From assembly GCA_963759115.1 (NCBI GenBank), contig CAVWXT010000005.1, forward strand, positions 1,860,001 to 1,924,000: a stretch of DNA of 64,000 nt. The letters run 5' to 3'. This DNA is from CAVWXT01 sp963759115. GTDB taxonomy: Bacteria > Planctomycetota > Planctomycetia > Pirellulales > Thermoguttaceae. Positions 57,478 to 64,000 of this stretch are shown here, in pieces. Within the stretch, counting starts at the first letter, position 1; each line of letters opens with the position of its first letter. Made by a program: the position numbers and the translations under genes. Under the pieces are notes generated by a model. It saw only the letters and a list, made by a program, of their open reading frames with translations. It searched no databases and was not told the DNA's origin.

Positions 57478-59211
57478 ATGTTTCGGCGTCGTCGGTTGTC
57501 TGTCGTTTTCGGTGTCGGTTTCCTCTTGGCGTCGATGAGCGCCGCTCTTGCCGCGGATTGGCCGCAGTGGGGCGGGAGCAACGCCCGCAACATGGCGTCC
57601 GACGAAAGGGGCCTGCCCGTCCGCTTCGAGCCCGGCAAGAAGGCCAGCGATGGTTCGGGCATCGACTTGAAGACCACGGCCAACGTCAAGTGGGTGGCGA
57701 AACTCGGCTCGGAAAACTATTCGTGTCCGGTGGTGGCCAACGGCAAGGTGTTCATCGGCACCAATGACGCCGATCTCGACGACCCCCGCTACAAGCCGAC
57801 CGGCGGCGGCCTGCTGTTGTGCCTGGACGAGACGACCGGCAAACGGCTCTGGCAGTTGGTGTCTCCGAAACTCCTGGAGGGAAAGCGGAGCGTCGATTTC
57901 GACGAGATGAACCTGGGCATCTGTTCCACGCCCACGGTCGAAGGCGACCGCGTTTACGTGGTGACCAATCGCTGCGACGTGTTGTGCCTGGACGCGGGCG
58001 GCATGGCCAACGGCAACGACGGACCGTTCGCCGACGAAGGGCGTTACACGGTCGAGCCTGGTCAGCGGCCGGTGGAGCCCAAGCCCGGCGACGGCGACAT
58101 CATCTGGCAGTTCGACATGCTCAACAAGCTGCCGGTGTTCCCGCACGACGCCGCCTGCTGCTCGCCGCTGGTCTATGGCGATTGCGTATATGTGTCTACG
58201 GCCAACGGCACGGACCATGGGAAGCCGGCCATGCCGCTCTCTCCCAGCTTCATCGCGCTGGATAGGCGCGACGGCCACCTGGTGGCTCGAGAGAATGAAC
58301 AGATCAGTTCGCGGGTGTTCCACGGCCAGTGGTCGTCGCCCTCGCTGGGGCAAGTCGACGGGAAGCCGTTGGTCTTCTTCGGCGCCGGCGATGGCGTGTG
58401 CTATGCTTTCGACGCCATCACCCGGCCCAAGGGGGACAGTCTCATTTTCGCGGCAGCCGGGTCGTCCTTGCCGAGCGATGTTGATGGCGCCGCGAAAATT
58501 GGGACAGTCCCCGCGCCCGTCGCGGGCTTCTCGCGATGTGCCTGGCGGTTCGACTGCAACACGCCCGAACACAAGTTCCGCGACGGCAAGCCCGTCGACT
58601 ACGACGACGGCGACAAGCGCGAGGGTCGCGGCAACCACAACGATGGGAAGTACCTTGGCTTGAACGAAATCATCGGCACGCCGGTGTTCTATAAGAATCG
58701 CGTTTATGTTGCGGTAGGCCGGGACCCCATGCACGGCCCCAACAGCAAGGGCGGCCTATTCTGCATCGACGCCACCCGCAGCGGCGACATCACAGCCGGC
58801 GGCGCGCTCTGGTCCTACGCCGACGTGGGCCGAAGCCTCTCCACGGTTTCCATCGCCGACGGACTGCTGTACCTGGCCGACAACGCCGGGCGGGTCCATT
58901 GCCTCGACGCCGAGACGGGAAAGCTCTACTGGATGTACGACACGCATGCGGATATCTGGAGCTCCACGCTGGTGGCCGATGGGAAGGTGTACGTCGGCAC
59001 GCGAAGGAACTTCTGCGTGCTGGCGGCCGGCAAGGAGAAGAAGCTGTTGGCCGAGATTCGGCTCGGCTCGCAGGTCCGCTCCACGCCGACGGTTTCCGAC
59101 GGCGTGCTCTATGTCGCATCGCAGCGTTACCTTTGGGCCGTGCAACTCGACAAGCCGCACGGTCTTGCCGAGGGCCCCGCCAACGGCCGCACGCCGCAAA
59201 AGGGCGGCTGA
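57478..59211 (+). CDS. Exported PQQ-like beta-propeller protein
   Basis: ATG 57478 (GGGGAAAAGGAA upstream) opens a signal peptide (LSVVFGVGFLLASMSAALAADWPQWGG). DWPQWGG and repeated blades follow: CPVVANGKVFIGTNDADL, STPTVEGDRVYVVTN, CSPLVYGDCVYVSTANG, STVSIADGLLYLADNAGRVHCLDAETGKLYWMYDT and STLVADGKVYVGTRRN. These are PQQ/BamB-like blades. It is probably a periplasmic or surface protein; enzymatic PQQ binding is not evident. Residues ~319-345 are encoded by a palindromic repeat in frame (58432-58512). The product is 577 residues. Confidence 0.85.
   Translation: MFRRRRLSVVFGVGFLLASMSAALAADWPQWGGSNARNMASDERGLPVRFEPGKKASDGSGIDLKTTANVKWVAKLGSENYSCPVVANGKVFIGTNDADLDDPRYKPTGGGLLLCLDETTGKRLWQLVSPKLLEGKRSVDFDEMNLGICSTPTVEGDRVYVVTNRCDVLCLDAGGMANGNDGPFADEGRYTVEPGQRPVEPKPGDGDIIWQFDMLNKLPVFPHDAACCSPLVYGDCVYVSTANGTDHGKPAMPLSPSFIALDRRDGHLVARENEQISSRVFHGQWSSPSLGQVDGKPLVFFGAGDGVCYAFDAITRPKGDSLIFAAAGSSLPSDVDGAAKIGTVPAPVAGFSRCAWRFDCNTPEHKFRDGKPVDYDDGDKREGRGNHNDGKYLGLNEIIGTPVFYKNRVYVAVGRDPMHGPNSKGGLFCIDATRSGDITAGGALWSYADVGRSLSTVSIADGLLYLADNAGRVHCLDAETGKLYWMYDTHADIWSSTLVADGKVYVGTRRNFCVLAAGKEKKLLAEIRLGSQVRSTPTVSDGVLYVASQRYLWAVQLDKPHGLAEGPANGRTPQKGG
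58432..58512. repeat. 81-bp palindromic repeat in frame inside the PQQ-propeller gene
   Basis: GGGGACAGTCTCATTTTCGC... (58432-58454) and its near complement (58489-58512) enclose 34 bp. The element is exactly 27 codons. It shares the GGGGACAGTC start with the in-frame repeat of the kinase gene. Confidence 0.8.
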
Positions 59212-59318
59212 GTCTGGTCGGTGGCAATGCCTTTCGCGCCGGCCGCGATGAGAAACGAGGCAAACGGCCGAAACCAATCTTCGAGAGTTCTTGTGAGGCA
59301 ACTTGGCGAGGCAATCGC

Positions 59319-60188
59319 ATGAGACAAACCGTTCGATGTCGAGTGTGGGCAATCGCGTGGCTGATAGTCGCCGCGGCGGGAGGCCCCGTGCAGCACGCGG
59401 CGCCCGCGGCTGAAGCGAACAATTCGCAGAACGTCGGCGAGTCGCAGGAGCAGGCAGTCGCCCGGATCGAGCGACTGGGCGGCAAGCTGGTTCGCGACGA
59501 AACGAGCCCTGGCCGGCCGATCGTGGCCGTGGACTTCAATTCCGACCGACTGACCGACGCCGACATCAAGCACATTCAGGCACTTCCCAAGCTGCGAGAG
59601 CTGAGCCTCGACAACACGCCGGTCACCGACGCCGGTTTGGAGGAACTGGAGGGGTCACGTTGCCTTCAGTCTCTCAGCGTTTGCCGTACCCGAGTGAGTG
59701 GCGAGGGCTTTGAGCACCTGCGGGGATTGTCCCAACTTAAAGACTTGGACCTCAGCCGGACCTCCATCGGCGACGCCGGGTTGGTTCACCTCAGGGATTT
59801 GACGCGGCTCGAGCATCTCGACCTCGGCCATACCGCGGTGAGCGACGAGGGACTGGCCTGCCTGCAAGGGCTTGCCAACCTGCGGACGTTGAGACTGTCG
59901 TGGGACGACATTACCGATGAAGGACTGGTCCATCTGCGAAAACTGACGAACCTCCGGCTGCTGGATCTTCGCGAAACGGCCGTTTCCGATGCCGGGCTGG
60001 CGAGTTTGGAGGGCCTGACCCAACTCGAAGATCTGCACCTTGGCCATACGGCGGTGAGCGACGACGGGATGAAGCACCTAAAGACCATGACTCACTTGCG
60101 GATACTTCACATCCAAGACGACGGCATCAGCGACGGCGTAATCAAAGAGCTGCGCACGTTGATGCCAAAATTGGAAATACGCAACTAA
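59319..60188 (+). CDS. Exported leucine-rich-repeat protein
   Basis: The 289-residue protein from ATG 59319 has a signal peptide (…VWAIAWLIVAAAGGPVQHAAPAAEA). About eight LRR units of ~24 residues follow (LRELSLDNTPVTDAGLEELEG; LKDLDLSRTSIGDAGLVHLRD; LEHLDLGHTAVSDEGLACLQG). The T-x-(V/I)-(S/T)-D-x-G-L pattern is the common planctomycete/GALA-like LRR. A protein-binding role outside the cytoplasm is inferred; partner unknown. Confidence 0.85.
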   Translation: MRQTVRCRVWAIAWLIVAAAGGPVQHAAPAAEANNSQNVGESQEQAVARIERLGGKLVRDETSPGRPIVAVDFNSDRLTDADIKHIQALPKLRELSLDNTPVTDAGLEELEGSRCLQSLSVCRTRVSGEGFEHLRGLSQLKDLDLSRTSIGDAGLVHLRDLTRLEHLDLGHTAVSDEGLACLQGLANLRTLRLSWDDITDEGLVHLRKLTNLRLLDLRETAVSDAGLASLEGLTQLEDLHLGHTAVSDDGMKHLKTMTHLRILHIQDDGISDGVIKELRTLMPKLEIRN

Positions 60189-60247
60189 CCGGGAAATGCC
60201 CGGAAAGCCCGGACGAGTTGACCGACCAGAAGTGGAATTGAAGTATC

Positions 60248-61591
60248 ATGGATACGCACAAGAAAGAAACGGCGGTCGGAGAGGTTTCGCGTCGCACGTG
60301 GTTGAAGGGCTCTTTGACCACGGTCGCAGCCGGCTCGGTCTTGGCGGGGCTCGACGTGGCGCGCTTCGCCCACGCCGCCGGAAGCGAACTGATCAGGATC
60401 GGCTTTGTGGGCTGCGGCAACCGGGGGCGCGGGGCCTGCCTCGAAGCCCTGAGCACGCCCGCCCCGGTCAAACTGGTGGCCGTCGGCGATCTCTTCGCGG
60501 AGGCCGTCGAATTGAGCCTGAAGCTCTACGCCAAGCGCGAGCAACTGCGGCCGCGGATCGATGTGCCGCCCGAGCGGCGGTTCGCCGGTTTCGACGCCTA
60601 TCAGCAGGTGATCGACTCGGGCGTGGACGTGGTGTTGCTGTGTGCGCCGCCGCACTTCCGGCCCATCCACTACGCCGCCGCGGTGAAGGCGGGCAAGCAC
60701 GTTTTCATGGAAAAGCCCTTTTGCGTCGATGCCCCCGGCTACCGCATGATGGTGGCCGCCAACGACGAGGCCAAGCAGAAGAAGCTCTCGGTCGTGGCCG
60801 GATTGCAACGCCGCCACCAGAAGAACTACCTGGAGGGCATTCAGAAGATTCGCGACGGCGCGGTGGGCGACATCGTGTATATTCGCACCTACTACAATGC
60901 GTTGGGCGGACGCGAAGGCGGCCCCAAGCCGGCCAAGATGAACGAGATGGAATACCAGATTCGCCACTGGAATCTCTTCTGCTGGCTCTGCGGCGATCAC
61001 ATCGTCGAGCAGGCGTGCCATGAGATCGACGTGGCCAATTGGGTCATGAACGGACCGCCCGAAAAGGCCAACGGCATGGGCGGGCGCCAGGTCCGCACGG
61101 GTCCCAACACGGGCGACATCTTCGATCACCACGCGGTGGAGTTCGAGTATAAGGGGGGCGTGCGCAACTTCTGCCAGGCCCGGCAACAGCCCGACACGTG
61201 GGAGCACGTCTCCGACAACATCCACGGCACCAAGGGCACGATGACCATCGGCAAGGGCGCTTGGGGCTGGGGCGACAAGGTCGATTCGCGGGCCGTGCGC
61301 GCCGACCCGGGAATGAACTCCTACCAGCAGGAACACAACGATCTACAGGCCAGCATCCTCGGCACGGGCCCGTATCACTTCGAAGGCGACTACGCGGCCA
61401 CGAGCGGCATGACGGCCGTGATGGGCCGGATGGCGACGTATTCCGGCCAGTTGATCACCTGGGAAGAGGCCACGAAGTCGGAACTGGCCCTGGCCCCGCA
61501 GCGCTACGCGTTCGATGCCGATCCGCCCACCAAGCCGGACTCCGCGGGGCTCTACCCGGTGGCCATGCCCGGCGCGGCTAAGGCTTATTGA
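60248..61591 (+). CDS. Tat-exported Gfo/Idh/MocA family oxidoreductase
   Basis: The N-terminus has a twin-arginine signal (VSRRTWLKGSLTTVAAGSVLAGL). The Rossmann motif IRIGFVGCGNRGRGACLEAL, the EKP motif (KHVFMEKPFCVDAPG) and a C-terminal domain (HDAVEFEYKGG-like region) follow. At 447 residues it is typical of secreted planctomycete Gfo/Idh/MocA proteins, which travel folded with bound NAD(P) through Tat. Substrate unknown, likely a sugar derivative. Distinct from the frame-broken, non-exported relative at 3656-4756. Confidence 0.92.
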   Translation: MDTHKKETAVGEVSRRTWLKGSLTTVAAGSVLAGLDVARFAHAAGSELIRIGFVGCGNRGRGACLEALSTPAPVKLVAVGDLFAEAVELSLKLYAKREQLRPRIDVPPERRFAGFDAYQQVIDSGVDVVLLCAPPHFRPIHYAAAVKAGKHVFMEKPFCVDAPGYRMMVAANDEAKQKKLSVVAGLQRRHQKNYLEGIQKIRDGAVGDIVYIRTYYNALGGREGGPKPAKMNEMEYQIRHWNLFCWLCGDHIVEQACHEIDVANWVMNGPPEKANGMGGRQVRTGPNTGDIFDHHAVEFEYKGGVRNFCQARQQPDTWEHVSDNIHGTKGTMTIGKGAWGWGDKVDSRAVRADPGMNSYQQEHNDLQASILGTGPYHFEGDYAATSGMTAVMGRMATYSGQLITWEEATKSELALAPQRYAFDADPPTKPDSAGLYPVAMPGAAKAY

Positions 61592-61613
61592 TCGCCCGCT
61601 TTGCCTAACGCAG

Positions 61614-61652
61614 CGCCGTTGGGGTCGCAGTCGAACTGCGTCCCCAACGGCG
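61614..61652. terminator. Stem-loop after the Tat oxidoreductase gene, possible terminator
   Basis: CGCCGTTGGGG (61614-61624) and CCCCAACGGCG (61642-61652) pair, with an inner CGCAGT/ACTGCG extension and a 3-base loop. It lies 22 bp after the stop codon. There is no T-run, so it may be another dispersed repeat. The minus-strand gene at 61696 converges on it. Confidence 0.55.
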
Positions 61653-61695
61653 TTACATGCTCAATCAAACGTAGTCGCCGCGCGCTCGCGAAGCC

Positions 61696-62388
61696 TTACC
61701 CCGCCGGTTGCCGGGCCTGAAAGGCAAGGCTCTCCAGGAACCGCTTTGCCTCGACATACTTGTCGCTAGGCAGGTCGCGAACCTGCGACTTCAAACTGGC
61801 CAACATGCTGTTGGTCGTTTGGGTGACCTTGACGAACTCGGCGGCGCCGAGAACGCCGTGATAGGCGCGATCGGCAAACGCCTTCTCCAACTCGGCCCGC
61901 TGTTGGCTGAAGTCGGCCGAAGTCAACAGGATCGGCCAACTGATCTTGCCGGTGGTCGCGTCCAATGCCTGGTTGCTCAGGGGTTTCGGTCTGTCGGCCT
62001 GCGCGTAGCGGACCCAATCGTCCATCGTGCCGCGCCGCCGCTTCAAGTCTGCTTCCCGCGCCTGCCAGTTGATGTCGCGAGTCTCAAAATAGGTTTGCAC
62101 CCACGCCTTGTTGTTCTCGATCTCCCGCCGGCGTGCCTCGGCGTACTTGACCGCGGCATCGGCGCTCAACGAGTTGTACTCGCCGGCGCTACGGATGATG
62201 TCGCCCACTCCGCGGCCGAATCCCTCGGCGGCTGTGGAGGAATACGTGTAATAAGGCAGGTCAGCCTTGTTCCCGCCGTACATCGACGCGGTGGTGCCGG
62301 CCAAAACGGTGCCCGCCGTTTGCGCCTGGGCTATCGCGGCGCTCAGAAAAACCACCAGCGGCAACACAAAAAACGATTTGGCATTCAT
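61696..62388 (-). CDS. Exported hypothetical protein
   Basis: The 230-residue protein starts with a signal peptide (MNAKSFFVLPLVVFLSAAIAQAQ). It continues with a helical, charged region (AVKYAEARRREIENNKAWVQTYFETRDINWQAREADLKRRRG) and a C-terminal part (AELEKAFADRAYHGVLGAAEFVKVTQTTNSMLASLKSQVRDLPSDKYVEAKRFLESLAFQA). No known family recognised; periplasmic location is inferred from the signal. Confidence 0.8.
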   Translation of the reverse strand: MNAKSFFVLPLVVFLSAAIAQAQTAGTVLAGTTASMYGGNKADLPYYTYSSTAAEGFGRGVGDIIRSAGEYNSLSADAAVKYAEARRREIENNKAWVQTYFETRDINWQAREADLKRRRGTMDDWVRYAQADRPKPLSNQALDATTGKISWPILLTSADFSQQRAELEKAFADRAYHGVLGAAEFVKVTQTTNSMLASLKSQVRDLPSDKYVEAKRFLESLAFQARQPAG

Positions 62389-62755
62389 GGCAATGCTCCT
62401 CTCTCTCGCAATCCCACACCGATAGAAACTCGACTATTTCGAAGGGCCAATGTCCGTTATTTTCTTAGCTCGATTGGGCGCATTTACGGATGCTCACCAG
62501 CCACGAATCCGTTCCTTTTTGTCCAGCACCATTAGTATCCTAGGCGCGGTCCGCGGCGGGTCAAGGGTGCCGCAGCCAGCGACGTGATTCCCCAACAATC
62601 GCAGATCGCAGACGGCTCGGCAGCACGAAGCGGATCGATAAGTGAGCAGAGATCGTTGAAGGGAGACGGGCTGGCTGCCGGCTCTAGACACTTGGGACAA
62701 TGAGAACCAATCCCTTCCCGACTCCGGCCGGTTGATCGCCCCGGCCGCCGCGGTG
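62389..62755. other. Gap of 367 bp between two minus-strand genes
   Basis: No gene, repeat or RNA was recognised in this stretch. Confidence 0.35.
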
Positions 62756-64000
62756 CTACGGTGGGCTTTTCGTGCCGGACGCGGACGGGCCGCCGGCGGC
62801 CGATTCCTTCGGCATGGGGGATTCCTTCGGCGCCTCCTTTTCCCGGGTCGCGTTCGTCCCGGCGGGCGTTTCCTTGGAATGATCCCACCGGCGGATGCGG
62901 ACGTTGCTCAGGCGGATCGGCATGTCGGGCCACAGGTACGTGAAGCATCCGAGGTTGAGCACGTTCGACGGCTGGCAGTCCTCCTCGCTATGGTCGATGC
63001 AGAGTTGGTCGTTGACGTAGAGTACGACGCGGCCCTCGGAGAGTTGAACGCGGAGGCGATTGACCCGCTCAAGTCGGACCGCCGTTGTCATCGCATCCTC
63101 TCCCAGGTTTGCGTCAGGCCTTCTGACGCAAGCCTGGTCCTGGGGCGGCAAGATGCAAAACTGGTAATCGGCCTCCGTGAGAAAAGGCGCGCCGGGGGAC
63201 GACGGCACGAACAGTCCCAGAATCATCTCCCACGGCGGGACAGACACGGACTCTATGCCGAACTCGACCTCCAGCGGCAGCGGCGGAACCAGGGCGGGTC
63301 GCAGGCACACCCGGCCGCCGTCAGGGCGGGCCACGCCGATGGCCGAGTGCTCGCTCTCTGCCGACCATACTCCTTCTCCCATCGTCCATCGCAGCAGGCC
63401 GGCGTCGAATTTCTTCTCCACCCACTTGCCCGCGCTAAATGCCAGGTAATCGTCGATCTCGTCGATGCGGCTTTGACAGAACGCCCTCGACCGCTCGTGC
63501 CGGTCGGCCTCAAGGGCCTGTCGATAGAGAGTTCGCGCCTCCTGAAGCGCGGCGTTGGAAAGCAGTTCCTTCGACTGGTCGATGATCTTCGCGGCCTTCT
63601 TGGCGTCCTCGCCGCCGGCGCCGCTGAAGGCGTATGTCTTCGCGATCGACAACTCCGGGTGAACGCACCAATCGCCATAGGCTTCGCGGTCCAGGCGATC
63701 GCCCAATTCGTCGAGCAATCGCCGGGCGTCGGCGTACTCGCCGGCGCGCTGGGCCACGGCTGCATGAATGCTCATCACGCTGGACCTGGCCAGGCGCAAC
63801 CGCCGGCCGTCGGCGCGGGACGGATCGCCGGCCATGCCTTCCAGCACCCGCTTGATCTTGGCATAGACCTCGCTTCGCGCCGACATCTCGTTGCCCGAAC
63901 GGCCCTCGCTGTTGTTGACGCTGTCCACGACCCGCAGCAGCACGAAGGGGACGTCGGTGTCGTAGCGCTCGGTGTCGGCGCACTCGCAGCCGAAGCGATA
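62756..64000 (-). CDS. Hypothetical protein with helical repeats and a C-terminal lectin-like domain (5' end outside)
   Basis: The frame is open to the window edge (…YRFGCECADTERYDTDVPFVLLRVVDSVNN), so the start is beyond 64000 and ~414 residues are visible. The first part has TPR-like helices (HAAVAQRAGEYADARRLLDELGDRLDREAYGD; EARTLYRQALEADRHERSRAFCQSRIDEIDDYLAFSAG). The second resembles concanavalin/DUF1080-type beta-sandwiches (VNRLRVQLSEGRVVLYVNDQLCIDH; MPIRLSNVRIRRW). It ends with a Pro/Lys/Glu-rich tail. Function unknown; possibly the regulatory or extracellular part of a larger protein. Confidence 0.7.
   Translation of the reverse strand, partial: YRFGCECADTERYDTDVPFVLLRVVDSVNNSEGRSGNEMSARSEVYAKIKRVLEGMAGDPSRADGRRLRLARSSVMSIHAAVAQRAGEYADARRLLDELGDRLDREAYGDWCVHPELSIAKTYAFSGAGGEDAKKAAKIIDQSKELLSNAALQEARTLYRQALEADRHERSRAFCQSRIDEIDDYLAFSAGKWVEKKFDAGLLRWTMGEGVWSAESEHSAIGVARPDGGRVCLRPALVPPLPLEVEFGIESVSVPPWEMILGLFVPSSPGAPFLTEADYQFCILPPQDQACVRRPDANLGEDAMTTAVRLERVNRLRVQLSEGRVVLYVNDQLCIDHSEEDCQPSNVLNLGCFTYLWPDMPIRLSNVRIRRWDHSKETPAGTNATREKEAPKESPMPKESAAGGPSASGTKSPP

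Noticed and set aside
61614..61652. Classical rho-independent terminator
   Set aside because: The stem is good but no T-run follows; listed only as a possible terminator.

Overview
The window is a GC-rich chromosomal segment that looks like a member of the Planctomycetes, probably of the Pirellula/Planctomycetales type. The signs are a LEPR-XLL-like N-terminal motif on a secreted protease, a tryptophan/tyrosine-repeat secreted protein, an ECF sigma factor beside a very large Ser/Thr kinase, PQQ-propeller and Tat-exported Gfo/Idh/MocA proteins, an ISAzo13-type transposase and many palindromic repeats. No rRNA, tRNA or CRISPR array was seen. The assignment is inferred from gene content, not from a marker gene.

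Layout. 0-3.6 kb: end of a beta-propeller protein, an orphan antitoxin-like gene, a hypothetical gene broken by a miniature transposon, and an MntA/HepT remnant. 3.6-6.5 kb (minus): a sugar-type oxidoreductase and a GH20 hexosaminidase. 6.7-11.2 kb (minus): a three-gene regulatory operon (sigma-54 activator, histidine kinase, KdpD-like sensor without a kinase domain), divergent from a potassium operon at 11.9-17.2 kb (small peptide, kdpF, kdpA, kdpB, kdpC). 17.4-21.9 kb: porin, ammonium transporter and PII behind a good sigma-54 promoter, and a DUF4337 protein. 22.4-26.7 kb: ISAzo13-like IS and a sedolisin with FG-GAP-like repeats. 27-31 kb: an ACP/alpha-oxoamine synthase fusion and an HTH/membrane protein. 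31-36 kb: pcm, recO, a BamD-like lipoprotein, an LptE-like lipoprotein and folP. 36-46 kb: tryptophan-rich secreted protein, V4R sensor and SpoIIE phosphatase, GH2 beta-galactosidase, transglutaminase-like secreted protein. 46.4-48.5 kb: DUF47/PiT phosphate genes. 48.7-49.6 kb: a group II intron inside a miniature transposon. 49.7-64 kb: FHA, DUF3592, ECF sigma, giant kinase, PQQ protein, LRR protein, Tat oxidoreductase and two secreted or hypothetical proteins.

Functional themes are potassium and nitrogen homeostasis under sigma-54 control, polysaccharide degradation (GH20, GH2, oxidoreductases, protease), outer-membrane biogenesis (BamD, LptE, porin) and signal transduction.

The most unusual material is repeat biology. 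A miniature transposon cleanly interrupts a gene with a 10-bp target duplication. A 122-bp miniature transposon present twice has 10-bp target duplications, and one copy was later invaded by an ORF-less group II intron whose exact ends can be read by comparison with the other copy. Several palindromic repeats are also embedded in frame inside conserved genes (kinase, folP, PQQ protein). About a dozen otherwise conserved genes carry single-base frameshifts, which most likely reflects residual assembly indels, though true pseudogenes cannot be excluded.
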